Assembly: GCA_036399695.1 (NCBI GenBank)
Contig: DASWMP010000317.1
Location: forward strand, 1-59,878
Direction of reading: 5' to 3'
DNA: 59,878 nt
Source: DASVEE01 sp036399695
GTDB taxonomy: Bacteria > Acidobacteriota > Thermoanaerobaculia > Gp7-AA8
The position numbers were made by a program, and so were the translations under genes. The notes under the pieces are model-generated. The model made no database searches. It worked only from the letters and a program-made list of their open reading frames with translations, and was not told where the DNA came from. Positions 25,105 through 33,248 of this stretch are shown here, piece after piece. How positions within the stretch are numbered: position 1 is the stretch's first letter; every line of letters begins with the position of its first letter.

Positions 25105-26181
25105 ATGGACCCGCTGCTCGATCGCGCGCCCTGCGGCTTCGTCTCGATCGCCGACGACGGGACGATTCTCGACATCAACCTGACGCTCGTCCAACTGCTC
25201 GGCTACACGCGCGTGGAGCTGCTCGGCTGGCATTTGCAGAAGATCCTGCCGCCGGGCGGGCGCATCTTCTACCAGACGCACGTCTTCCCGATCGTGAAGA
25301 TGCACGGCGTCGCCGAAGAGATCTACATCGCCCTCCGGACCAAAGACGCCGTCGACCTGCCGGTGCTGATGAACGTGGCCCGTCACACGCGCGACGGAAC
25401 GAACGTCAACGACTGCGTCTTCGTCCGCATGACGCAGCGCCATCTCTACGAGGACGAACTGCTCCAGGCGCGCCGCCTCGCCGAGCAGGCCAACGCCGCC
25501 AAGGCGAAGTTCCTCTCGATGATGTCGCACGACCTGCGCACGCCGCTGACGTCGATCTCCGGCCACGCGTCGCTGCTGGCCAACGGGCTCCACGGCCCGA
25601 TGACCGGGCCGCAGCACGACTCGGTGATGCGTATCCGTGAAGCCTGCGCCGTGCTGCTCGGCATGATCAACGACATCCTCTCGTTCGCGCAACTCGACTC
25701 CGGGAAGGTGGAGGTGCGCCTGCGCCCCGTGCAGGTGGCGGATTCGATCGCCCGCGCCGAAGGCCTGACGCGCGTGCAGGCCGAGAGCTCCGGTCTGACG
25801 TTCCATGTGGAGGCCTGCAACGAGGACGTGATGGCCAGCGCCGATCCCGACAAGCTCCAGCAGGTGCTGCTCAACCTGCTCACGAACGCCATCAAGTTCA
25901 CCAGCTCCGGCGGCACCGTCGCGGTCTCCTGCGATCGCGACGGAGACCGCGTGCTGATCCGCGTGCGGGACAACGGCGTAGGCATCCCGGCCGAGCAACT
26001 GGAGCGGGTCTTCGATGCCTTCGTGCAACTCGGTTTCGAGCCGGACGAGACGCATCAGCGCGGCGTAGGACTCGGACTGGCGATCAGCAAAGAGCTGACC
26101 GCCGCCATGGGCGGGGAGCTGACGGTGGAGAGCGTGGTGGGGGAAGGGTCGGTGTTCACGGTGGCGCTGGCGGAGGGATAG
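25105..26181 (+). CDS. PAS-domain sensor histidine kinase
   Basis: 358 residues, no membrane segment. PAS domain at about 5-115 (CGFVSIADDGTILDINLTLVQLLGY). Then dimerisation helix with H-box FLSMMSHDLRTPLTS (His near 139), N-box NLLTNAIKF, D-box DNGVGIP and G-box GVGLGLAIS. It should autophosphorylate and pass phosphate to a receiver; none is adjacent, but two stand-alone receivers lie at 53.5 and 56.3 kb. Coupled to the RsbQ-like hydrolase, whose product probably binds the PAS domain. Confidence 0.9.
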   Translation: MDPLLDRAPCGFVSIADDGTILDINLTLVQLLGYTRVELLGWHLQKILPPGGRIFYQTHVFPIVKMHGVAEEIYIALRTKDAVDLPVLMNVARHTRDGTNVNDCVFVRMTQRHLYEDELLQARRLAEQANAAKAKFLSMMSHDLRTPLTSISGHASLLANGLHGPMTGPQHDSVMRIREACAVLLGMINDILSFAQLDSGKVEVRLRPVQVADSIARAEGLTRVQAESSGLTFHVEACNEDVMASADPDKLQQVLLNLLTNAIKFTSSGGTVAVSCDRDGDRVLIRVRDNGVGIPAEQLERVFDAFVQLGFEPDETHQRGVGLGLAISKELTAAMGGELTVESVVGEGSVFTVALAEG

Positions 26182-26184
26182 CTG

Positions 26185-26228
26185 GGCCCACGGGGGTCCC
26201 ATCTGTCCTCTAGGTCTCATCGTGCCCC
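26185..26228. repeat. Family D single arm
   Basis: One 9-mer arm only (gggtcccatctgtcctctag, then gtctcatcg), with a weak counterpart. It matches the left arm of D1 on the other strand and lies between convergent kinase and mgtE genes. Confidence 0.6.
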
Positions 26229-26232
26229 TGTT

Positions 26233-27456
26233 TCACCGCACCAGCATCGTCGCCAGACTCAAAAACAACCCCATGCTGGCCACGTCCGTGGCGGTCGTGA
26301 GAAAGATGCTCGAGGCCGTGGCCGGATCCGCCCCCAACCGCCTGAGCGTCAGCGGGATCAGCGCTCCGGCGATGCCGCTGATGACGCAGCTTCCGATCAT
26401 CGAGAAAAACACGATTCCGGCCAACAGCAGCGCGGCCGGGTGGCTCTGCGCCCTCGCGGCGAGAAACATCCCGATCGCCGCCATCACGCCGACGAGGGCC
26501 CCGTTGAGCAGGCCGAGGAGGGCTTCCTTGAAGACCAGGGCCCGTTCGCGGCCCGGTTGCAGCTCGCCGAGCGTCATGCCGCGCAGCGCCACGGCCAGCG
26601 CCTGACAGCCCGTATTGCCGGACTGCCCCGCCAGCACCGGGAGGAACGACGCCAGGATCACGATCTTGTCGATCGTTCCCTGGAACATCCCCACCACCGC
26701 CGCGGCGATGAACGCGGTGAGCAGGTTGAGCTGCAGCCAGGGATGGCGGAAGCGCAGGCTGCGGATCCAGGGGGTCGTCAGCCGTTCTTCCTTGTCGACA
26801 CCGACCATGCGGCCGGCCTGGGCGCTGATCTCGTAAGCCTGCTCTTCGAACATGGCCTGGCCGCGGACCTGGCCGAGGAGCGTACCGTCCGTGGAGCAGA
26901 CCGGGTAGACCGGGAAGTGGCGGCGGACGACCTGCTTCATCGCCTCCGGCATCTCCATCTCCGGGGTCAGGAAGAAGGGGTTGCGCAGCATCACGGAGTC
27001 GAGATGCTGCTCGCGATCGGAGAGCAGCAGGTCGCGCATCGTGACGATGCCGCAGAGGCGGCCGCCTTCGTCGACGATGAAGAGGTAGGTGACGAACGTC
27101 GTCTTCGACAGCTCCCGCACCGCGTCCACCGTCTCGGCGATGGTCTGATCCGGACGGAAGACGGAGGTCGGCGGCTCCATGAGCCTGCCGATGGTGTCCT
27201 CGTCGTACGTCTCGTTGCGGATCCACTGCGCGCGCTGCTGCGCCGAGGCGGCCGCGAGTACCGCCGCCCGTTTGTCGGGCGTCAGCTCGTCGAGGATGTC
27301 GTGGGCCAGCGCCGGATTGAGCGATTGCAGCACGGCGGCGGTCGTGGCGGCGGGCTGGTCGCGCAGGAGCTGCGCTGCGTCACGCGAGCCGCGGCGCTGC
27401 GCCTCGGCGGCCAGGGTCTCGACGGGCTGCGGGTCTGCCGGGAGGGTCGTCGTCAT
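26233..27456 (-). CDS. mgtE: Magnesium transporter MgtE
   Basis: 407 residues. N-terminal helical MgtE_N domain (QSLNPALAHDILDELTPDKRA), two CBS domains at about 90-215 (FVTYLFIVDEGGRLCGIVT; FPVYPVCSTDGTLLGQV), a plug helix, and a five-helix membrane domain from about 245 with the pore segment GQSGNTGCQALAVALRGM. MgtE homodimers conduct Mg2+ inward and close when cytosolic Mg2+ fills the CBS region. The N domain is shorter than in Thermus MgtE (450 residues). Downstream of the amidase gene on the same strand after 44 bases. Confidence 0.9.
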   Translation of the reverse strand: MTTTLPADPQPVETLAAEAQRRGSRDAAQLLRDQPAATTAAVLQSLNPALAHDILDELTPDKRAAVLAAASAQQRAQWIRNETYDEDTIGRLMEPPTSVFRPDQTIAETVDAVRELSKTTFVTYLFIVDEGGRLCGIVTMRDLLLSDREQHLDSVMLRNPFFLTPEMEMPEAMKQVVRRHFPVYPVCSTDGTLLGQVRGQAMFEEQAYEISAQAGRMVGVDKEERLTTPWIRSLRFRHPWLQLNLLTAFIAAAVVGMFQGTIDKIVILASFLPVLAGQSGNTGCQALAVALRGMTLGELQPGRERALVFKEALLGLLNGALVGVMAAIGMFLAARAQSHPAALLLAGIVFFSMIGSCVISGIAGALIPLTLRRLGADPATASSIFLTTATDVASMGLFLSLATMLVR

Positions 27457-27460
27457 TTGG

Positions 27461-27484
27461 CGATTTCCGATTTCCGATTGCCGG
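27461..27484. repeat. Short heptad run
   Basis: gatttcc, gatttcc, gattgcc in tandem: a single 7-mer arm without its inverted partner, between amidase and mgtE. It looks like an unpaired relative of the heptad-arm palindromes. Confidence 0.5.
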
Positions 27485-27500
27485 GCGGTGACAGGAGCGG

Positions 27501-29186
27501 TCAGGGGAAGAGGGGCGGAGGGACGCGGCGCTTGCTTGCTTGCTCGAAGGCGTAGGCGAGGCGGATCAGCGTCGGCTCGCTGCAGGCGGTGCCGGTGAAG
27601 CCCACCCCGTACGGCGCCGGTCTGGCGTTGAACCCCTCGGGGAAGGCCGTCGACGGTGCGTTCGGCACCGTGGCGAAGGGGACGAGCACCGTCGGGTAGC
27701 CGGGACGGGCGGCGATGCCGGCGCTGGACGGCCCGGGGAAGAGGAGCGCGTCGAGGTTGTGCTTCTTCAGCGCGGCGTCGATGCCGGTGGTGGCGCCGAG
27801 ACGGATGTCGTTGGCCCGGTCGGCCTCATAGCGGGCGCGGAAGAGCTCCGGGTCCATCATGTCGGAGAAGTCGAGCAGCGACTGGCCGTACTTGATCGCC
27901 CCCATCTTCTGGTGGGCGAGGTTCCACTTGCGCAGCTCTTCGAGGCTCTTGACCGGGGCCTTGTCGCCGAGGGACTGGAGCCAGGCGTTGAAATCCCGCT
28001 CCATGCCGTAGGCGAGATCGATCGAGCAGTCGCGGTCCTTGACGTCGTCCATGCTGGTGCAGACGCCCCAGGTGATGAAGTTGTCCTTCTCGTCCGTGGC
28101 CACGACGGAGGGGATGTCGGCCGGATCGACGATCACGGCCCCCTGCGCCTCGAGGATGGCGATCGCTTCATTCATCGCTTTCTGCTGGTCGGGATTGAGA
28201 CCGCCGACCGGCTGCTTCTCGCCGGGGATCGGGGCCTTGTCGTAGAAGAAGGCGCGGGGGATGCCGATGCGGGCCCCTTTGAGGCCGTCCTTCTTCAGGT
28301 AGGGGGTGTAGTCGCGGATGGGGGTGCAGGCCTTCGTGGCCGGGTCGTTCGGGTCCGGCCCTTCGAGCACGCCGAGGAGGATGGCGGCGTCCGTGACGGT
28401 GCGGGCCATCGGGCCGGGGGTGTCCTGGTCGGCGGTGATGGGGATGACGCCGTAGCGGGAGATGCGTCCGACGGTCGGCTTCACCGCGGCCAGCATGTTG
28501 GCGTTCGCGGGGCTGAGGATCGAGCCGGACGTCTCGGTGCCGACGTTGGCCGCCCAGAAGCTGACGGCCGTGCCGGTGCCGGAGCTGGAGCCGCCGGTGG
28601 CCAGGGCGGGACGGCCGTCGCCGGTCACTTCGCGGGGATCGCGGCGGGGATCGTAGGGATTGAACCCGTAGCCGGTGAGGGCGTTGTAGTTCGTCGGCAT
28701 CGGGACCGGTGCGCCGGCCACCCAGTTGGCGAGCTCGGTGAGCTGCGTCTTGGCGATGATGATGGCGCCGGCCTCCCGGAGGTTGCGGGTGAGGGTGGCG
28801 TCGTATGGCGGCACGAGCTCGGCGAAGGCGAGGGCGCCGCCGGTGGTGCGGATGTCGGTCGTGTGGATGTTGTCCTTGAGGGCGATGGGGATGCCGTGCA
28901 GCGGCCCCCGCACTTTGCCGGCGGCACGTTCCCGGTCGAGGCGGTCGGCCTCCTCGATGGCGCGAGGGTTCACCGTGACGATGGCGTTGAGCTGGTCCTC
29001 GTAGGTGGCGATGCGGAGCAGGTGCAGCTCGACAAGCTGCCGGGAGGTGAGCCGCCCCTCACGCAGCGCGAGCTGCATCTCAGGGATGGTGGCCTCCACG
29101 ATGTTGAACGGCCGCGGAGCGCGTTGCTGCGCGACAGCCGGCAAGGAGAGCGCGAGCAGTAGAGCGAGCGGGAGGATGCGCGTCAT
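27501..29186 (-). CDS. Secreted amidase-signature hydrolase
   Basis: 561 residues with a signal peptide (MTRILPLALLLALSLPAVAQ). Amidase signature enzyme: catalytic Lys in PIALKDN near 103, cis-Ser in ATGGSSSGTGTA near 197 and nucleophile Ser in GTETSGSI near 220. The export signal rules out GatA; closest in type to secreted amidases that cleave small aliphatic or aryl amides, or peptide amides. TAGAAT lies 6 bases before the ATG, and the 21-bp repeat array begins about 30 bases further upstream. A 120-codon Cys-rich frame through that array ends in an ATGA overlap with this start; see the array entry. Confidence 0.88.
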   Translation of the reverse strand: MTRILPLALLLALSLPAVAQQRAPRPFNIVEATIPEMQLALREGRLTSRQLVELHLLRIATYEDQLNAIVTVNPRAIEEADRLDRERAAGKVRGPLHGIPIALKDNIHTTDIRTTGGALAFAELVPPYDATLTRNLREAGAIIIAKTQLTELANWVAGAPVPMPTNYNALTGYGFNPYDPRRDPREVTGDGRPALATGGSSSGTGTAVSFWAANVGTETSGSILSPANANMLAAVKPTVGRISRYGVIPITADQDTPGPMARTVTDAAILLGVLEGPDPNDPATKACTPIRDYTPYLKKDGLKGARIGIPRAFFYDKAPIPGEKQPVGGLNPDQQKAMNEAIAILEAQGAVIVDPADIPSVVATDEKDNFITWGVCTSMDDVKDRDCSIDLAYGMERDFNAWLQSLGDKAPVKSLEELRKWNLAHQKMGAIKYGQSLLDFSDMMDPELFRARYEADRANDIRLGATTGIDAALKKHNLDALLFPGPSSAGIAARPGYPTVLVPFATVPNAPSTAFPEGFNARPAPYGVGFTGTACSEPTLIRLAYAFEQASKRRVPPPLFP

Positions 29187-29192
29187 GCGCCG

Positions 29193-29198
29193 ATTCTA
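29193..29198 (-). promoter_or_regulatory. -10 box TAGAAT, leaderless start of amidase
   Basis: On the minus strand TAGAAT, cggcgc, ATG (29186). The 21-bp array begins at 29229, upstream of the -35 position. Confidence 0.5.
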
Positions 29199-29228
29199 CG
29201 TTGGGCGGTCTCGGAAGAGACGATTTCA

Positions 29229-29480
29229 CATCCGGAGCAGACGATTTCGCATCTGGAGCAGTCGATTTCGCATCTGGAGCAGTCGATCTCACATCTGGAG
29301 CAGTCGATTTCACATCCGGAGCAGACGATTCCGCATCTGGAGCAGACGATTTCGCATCTGGAGCAGTCGATTTCGCATCTGGAGCAGTCGATTTCGCATC
29401 TGGAGCAGTCGATCTCGCATCTGGAGCAGTCGATCTCACATCTGGAGCAGACGATCTCACATCCGGAGCAGTCGACCGTC
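29229..29480. repeat. Array of twelve 21-bp direct repeats upstream of the amidase gene
   Basis: Twelve contiguous units of consensus catctggagcagtcgatttc plus g, each exactly 21 bp. Variation is confined mainly to positions 5 (t/c), 13 (t/a), 18-19 (t/c) and 21 (g/a). Together with the following repeat entry this fills the 469-base interval between amidase and nudC. Because 21 is a multiple of three and the unit has no stop, all frames are open; the minus-strand frame at 29183-29545 would read (CSRCEID)n. About half of the variable positions are silent in that frame, so coding is not supported. Confidence 0.9.
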
Positions 29481-29610
29481 ACCTTCAGAAGTGAAGATTT
29501 CATCTCCAGAGCAGACGATTTCACCTCGAGAGATGAAAACTTCATCTCCAGAGCAGACGATCGTCACCTTCGGAAGTGAAAGTTTCATCTCTGGAAGTGA
29601 GATCGTCTCA
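29478..29610. repeat. Diverged repeats flanking the 21-bp array
   Basis: gtcaccttcNgaagtgaaNN followed by tttcatctc occurs at 29478-29506 and 29563-29591, 85 bases apart. catctccagagcagacgat, a 21-bp unit with a 2-base insertion, occurs at 29501 and 29543. A palindrome gagatgaa-aac-ttcatctc sits at 29530-29548. From 29637 there is a fragment of family D (cccataggtcccatca). No gene seen. Confidence 0.75.
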
Positions 29611-29655
29611 ACCGGGCGTCACACGTTCGGTTTCGCTCCCATAGGTCCCATCATT

Positions 29656-30504
29656 CTACCCGGCGCTCCAACTCGTCAGGAGATGATGCGCAATGGCGTA
29701 CCTGTTCGGCGCCAGCACGTCCGGGTGCCGCCCGGCCAGCACGGCGCGCGCTTCCTCCCGCGAGAGCCAGCGCACCTCCTCCAGCTCCACGCCGTCCGCG
29801 ACCGCGTTCTCGTCCGCCACCTCGGCGATGAGGCCGAACATCAGAGACGAGGGAAACGGCCAGGGCTGGCTTGCCATGTACGTGACCTTCGTTGCCACGA
29901 GGCTCGCTTCCTCGGCCATCTCCCGGGCGCACGCCTCCTCGATCGACTCTCCCGGCTCGATGAACCCGGCCAGCGGCGCCATGCGCCCCTTCGGCCAGCC
30001 CGGATTGCGCGCCAGCAGGCAGCGGTCGCCGAGGACCGGCAGCATGATCACGACGGGGTCGACGCGCGGAAAGTGCTCGGCACCGCATTTCGGGCAGAGC
30101 CGCTTCCAGCCGGCCGAGATGATGTCCGTGGCGTTCCCGCAGACCGCGCAGAATCCGTGACGCCGGTGCCACTCGAACAGACTCCTGGCCACGCCGGCGA
30201 TGGCGACCTCTTCCGGCGGCAGCGTCGTGGCCAGCGGACGCATCTCCTCGAACGTTCCGCCGTCGGTCTCCTCGGCCGTGCTCTCCACGGCGAACCAGGC
30301 CACGTCGTCCGCGTCCACGCCGAGGAACACCGCCGGCTCGTTACGCCACTCTACGGAATGTAGATTTCCCTCGCGGACGAGCAGTTTTCCCTCCCTCACG
30401 CCGACGATCCTGGAGAGGGGATCCGACAGCCTGGAGGCGATCCACGAGAGGTCGTCGCGATGGATGGCGGAACGGTCGAGCGGACTGCCGGTGAACGGGA
30501 TCAT
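29656..30504 (-). CDS. nudC: NAD+ diphosphatase NudC
   Basis: 282 residues. Zinc ribbon CAVCG...CPKCG near 113-131, Nudix box at about 175-197 (GFIEPGESIEEACAREMAEE; the family Gly near the end is Ser) and the NudC signature SQPWPFPSSLM just after. It hydrolyses NAD(H) to NMN(H) and AMP and removes NAD caps from RNA. ATG at 30504 gives the normal length; the longer frame from 30564 crosses the parE start. Divergent from parE by 52 bases. Confidence 0.92.
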   Translation of the reverse strand: MIPFTGSPLDRSAIHRDDLSWIASRLSDPLSRIVGVREGKLLVREGNLHSVEWRNEPAVFLGVDADDVAWFAVESTAEETDGGTFEEMRPLATTLPPEEVAIAGVARSLFEWHRRHGFCAVCGNATDIISAGWKRLCPKCGAEHFPRVDPVVIMLPVLGDRCLLARNPGWPKGRMAPLAGFIEPGESIEEACAREMAEEASLVATKVTYMASQPWPFPSSLMFGLIAEVADENAVADGVELEEVRWLSREEARAVLAGRHPDVLAPNRYAIAHHLLTSWSAG

Positions 30505-30556
30505 TCGCGTGGGGGATTGTGTCAGAATCCGGCCGCCCCGCGGGGCATCGGACGAG

Positions 30557-32455
30557 ATGACCACTACCTACGATTCCTCATCCATCGAGGTCCTGACGGG
30601 ACTCGAGCCGGTCCGCAAACGGCCCGGTATGTACACCACGACCGAGCGTCCGAATCACCTGGCGCAGGAGGTCATCGACAACGCGGCCGACGAGGCCATC
30701 GCCGGTTACGCGGACGAGATCGTCGTGACGCTGCACGAGGACAACTCGCTGAGCGTGCAGGACAACGGCCGCGGGATGCCGGTCGACAAGCACGCCAAGG
30801 AAGGGGTGAGCGGCGTCGAGGTCATCCTCACCCGCCTCCACGCCGGCGCCAAGTTCTCGGAAAAGAGCTACCGCTACTCGGGCGGCCTGCACGGCGTCGG
30901 CGTCTCGGTCGTCAACGCCCTCTCGAAGAAGCTCCAGGTCTGGGTCCGCCGCGACGGCAACGAGTACCTGATGGAGTTCGGCGACGGCAAGAAGAAGTCG
31001 GAGCTGAAGGTCGTCGGGACGGTGGGGAAGCGCAACACCGGCACGACGGTCCGCTTCTGGGCGGACGACTCCTTCTTCGACTCGCCGAAGTACAGCGTCC
31101 CCCGCCTCAAGCACGTCATGCGCGCCAAGGCGGTGCTTTCGCCGAAGCTGCGGATGCGCTTCATCAGCCAGATCGACCCGGCGGACAGCGAGGAGTGGTA
31201 CTTCGAGGACGGGCTGACGGATTACCTCACGTCCGAGCTGGCCGGGACGCTGACGATCCCGGAGACGCCGTACACCGGCCACTTCAAGGGGATGGAGCAC
31301 GAGGTGGACTGGGCGGTGGTCTGGCTGCCGGAGGATGGGGAGATCGTCGGCGAGAGCTACGTGAACCTGATCCCGACGGCGCAGGGGGGGACGCACGTGA
31401 ACGGCTTCCGCACGGGTCTCACGGAGGCGGTGCGGGAGTTCTGCGAGTTCCGGAACCTGCTGCCGCGCAACGTAAAGATCACCCCCGAGGACGTCTGGGC
31501 GCGCTGCAGCTACATCCTGTCCGTGAGGATGACGAACCCGCAGTTCACCGGGCAGACGAAGGACCGCCTCTCGTCGCGCGAGGCGTCGGCGTTCGTCTCC
31601 GGCGTGACGCAGGACGCCTTCTCGATCTGGCTGAATAACAACGTCGCTGAGGCGGAGAAGATCGCCAACGTCGCGATCAACCAGGCCCTCGTCCGCCTCA
31701 AACAGGGGAAGAAGGTCGAGCGGAAGAAGCTGACCTCCGGCCCGGCGCTCCCCGGCAAGCTGGCCGACTGCACGAGCCAGGACCTGAATCGCACAGAGCT
31801 GTTCCTCGTCGAGGGAGACTCGGCCGGCGGCTCGGCCAAGCAGGCCCGCGACCGCGACTTCCAGGCCATCATGCCCCTGCGCGGCAAGATCCTGAACACC
31901 TGGGAAGTGGATTCGGGCGAGGTGCTCTCCTCCCAGGAAGTGCACGACATCGCCGTGGCCCTCGGCGTCGATCCCGGCCCGTCGGGCGACCTGAACGGCC
32001 TGCGCTACGGGAAGGTCTGCATCCTGGCGGACGCCGACTCGGACGGCGCGCACATCGCCACACTGCTCTGCGCGCTGTTCGTCCGCCACTTCAAGAAGCT
32101 GGTGCAGGACGGCCGGGTGCACGTGGCCATGCCGCCGCTCTACCGGATCGATGTCGGCAAGAACGTCTACTACGCATTGGATGACGCGGAGCGGGACGGC
32201 ATCCTGGCCCGCATCCAGGCGGAAGGCATCCGCGGCAAGGTGAACATCCAGCGTTTCAAGGGTCTGGGCGAGATGAACCCGAACCAGCTCCGCGAGACGA
32301 CGATGGACCCGAACACCCGCCGCCTGGTGAAGCTCACCCTGGACGACAGCGACGACGCCAGAGCCACGATCGACATGCTCCTGGCGAAAAACCGCAGCGG
32401 TGACCGCAAGATCTGGCTCACCGAAGAGGGCAACAAAGCCGAAATCCTGGAGTAA
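30557..32455 (+). CDS. parE: DNA topoisomerase IV subunit B
   Basis: 632 residues, the length of proteobacterial ParE. GHKL ATPase: IEVLTGLEPVRKRPGMYT at the start, VIDNAADEA, QDNGRGMP, GGLHGVGVSVVNAL. Transducer domain follows, then TOPRIM with LVEGDSAGGSAKQARDR and DADSDGAHI. C-terminal RFKGLGEMNPNQLRETTM. The sequence is strikingly like gammaproteobacterial ParE rather than GyrB. With ParC it decatenates chromosomes. parC lies 2.4 kb downstream in the same direction, but a minus-strand phosphatase gene separates them. Confidence 0.92.
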   Translation: MTTTYDSSSIEVLTGLEPVRKRPGMYTTTERPNHLAQEVIDNAADEAIAGYADEIVVTLHEDNSLSVQDNGRGMPVDKHAKEGVSGVEVILTRLHAGAKFSEKSYRYSGGLHGVGVSVVNALSKKLQVWVRRDGNEYLMEFGDGKKKSELKVVGTVGKRNTGTTVRFWADDSFFDSPKYSVPRLKHVMRAKAVLSPKLRMRFISQIDPADSEEWYFEDGLTDYLTSELAGTLTIPETPYTGHFKGMEHEVDWAVVWLPEDGEIVGESYVNLIPTAQGGTHVNGFRTGLTEAVREFCEFRNLLPRNVKITPEDVWARCSYILSVRMTNPQFTGQTKDRLSSREASAFVSGVTQDAFSIWLNNNVAEAEKIANVAINQALVRLKQGKKVERKKLTSGPALPGKLADCTSQDLNRTELFLVEGDSAGGSAKQARDRDFQAIMPLRGKILNTWEVDSGEVLSSQEVHDIAVALGVDPGPSGDLNGLRYGKVCILADADSDGAHIATLLCALFVRHFKKLVQDGRVHVAMPPLYRIDVGKNVYYALDDAERDGILARIQAEGIRGKVNIQRFKGLGEMNPNQLRETTMDPNTRRLVKLTLDDSDDARATIDMLLAKNRSGDRKIWLTEEGNKAEILE

Positions 32456-32539
32456 AACCCGGGCGCTTCGTTCGCCCGGGCTCTCGGCGCTGCTGCTACG
32501 CTTTCGCCGGTCCGAAAATCCATTACCCGCGGTTCTCCT

Positions 32540-32934
32540 GTGCGCAAACGCCTGGCGGTTTTCTGCTTTTCCGTGCTGTTGGCTGTCTCGGCGTCGGCAT
32601 TCACGCCCGCGGACGATCTGTTCATCGGCGCGGTGACCGCGCGCGTCGGCTCGGCCTCAGGGGACTTCCGGCTCATGAGGACGGTCACCGAAACGCTGGA
32701 GCGTCGGGCGCTCGACCACCCGAATACCCACGTCTGCCGCGCCAAGGTCGAGGCTTCGAGCGGGGAGTGGAGCGCTGCCGACGCCGCCCTCGACCGGGCC
32801 GCGACGACGCTCCGGCCTGGTCGCTCTTCACGAATCCGGAAGCGCTCCAGCACCAGATGACCGAGGAGGTCCGCCACAACGTCCGCAACCACTACGGCGT
32901 GGAGATCGTGGCCCCGGTGCCGGCGACGACCTGA
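32540..32934 (+). pseudogene. Frameshifted secreted protein remnant
   Basis: An open frame from ATG 32540 starts with a signal peptide (MRKRLAVFCFSVLLAVSASA) and protein-like text (FTPADDLFIGAVTARVGSAS) but breaks down after about residue 90. Protein-like text then continues in another frame from about 32800 (DDAPAWSLFTNPEALQHQ, NHYGVEIVAPVP) to a TGA at 32932-32934. A one-base-type frameshift or small deletion near 32800 joins the two. I do not recognise the family. Either a pseudogene or a sequencing error. It ends exactly where a family B repeat begins. Confidence 0.4.
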
Positions 32935-33030
32935 TCTCGGAGTGCGGTGGCGAATGGCCACCGCTCTGATATACGTGGAACAGAGCGGTAGCTACGGAGG
33001 CAGCGTCTCCTCCGCACCGCACTCCGAGAT
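32934..33030. repeat. Family B composite hairpin repeat, copy 3 (complete)
   Basis: Outer arms atctcggagtgcgg (32934-32947) and ccgcactccgagat (33017-33030) are perfect inverses. Inside are gccaccgctct and agagcggtagc with the tacgtgga segment between. It sits at the junction of two gene remnants. Confidence 0.85.
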
Positions 33031-33248
33031 GTTGCAGGCGACGGCGAGCGCGACCTCAGCAGAAGCGTTGATCGACGGTTTGTTGGTGGCTGTGTTGTTC
33101 GATGCGTCAGGATCAGCCGTTCCGGCGGCAACGCTGGTCGTAACGTTGATTGACGTTGCAGCCGGCGGCACGGCCTCGGTACGCGTCCGCATGACGGTTT
33201 ATCCCGGCGTGAGCGTGGCAACGGCTGAGAGTGGAAGCTGAGAGGCGC
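32992..33248 (-). pseudogene. DUF11-type repeat domain remnant
   Basis: The minus strand reads LSAVATLTPG, then a TAA at 33201-33199, then TVMRTRTEAVPPAATSINVT, AAGTADPDASNNTATN and SINASAEVALAV. This is the end of a DUF11/CARDB-like Ig-fold repeat, in which the segment is normally LTPGQTV: one C-to-T change made Gln into the stop. It lacks a start, has no export signal and runs into the family B repeat. A decayed fragment of a surface protein gene. Confidence 0.7.

Noticed and set aside
29229..29480. CRISPR array
   Set aside because: Contiguous direct repeats without unique spacers.
29183..29545. Cys-rich CSRCEID repeat protein ending in an ATGA overlap with the amidase
   Set aside because: All frames are open because the period is 21; unit variation is not biased to silent sites and no spaced Shine-Dalgarno sequence precedes the ATG. 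Kept as an alternative in the array finding.
29005..30363. A 452-codon plus-strand frame across the array and nudC
   Set aside because: Repetitive RIWSSRF-type text followed by antisense of nudC; no protein-like composition.
30557..32455. GyrB rather than ParE
   Set aside because: Length of 632 residues and the opening and C-terminal motifs fit ParE, and the partner subunit is ParC-like without a GyrA box.
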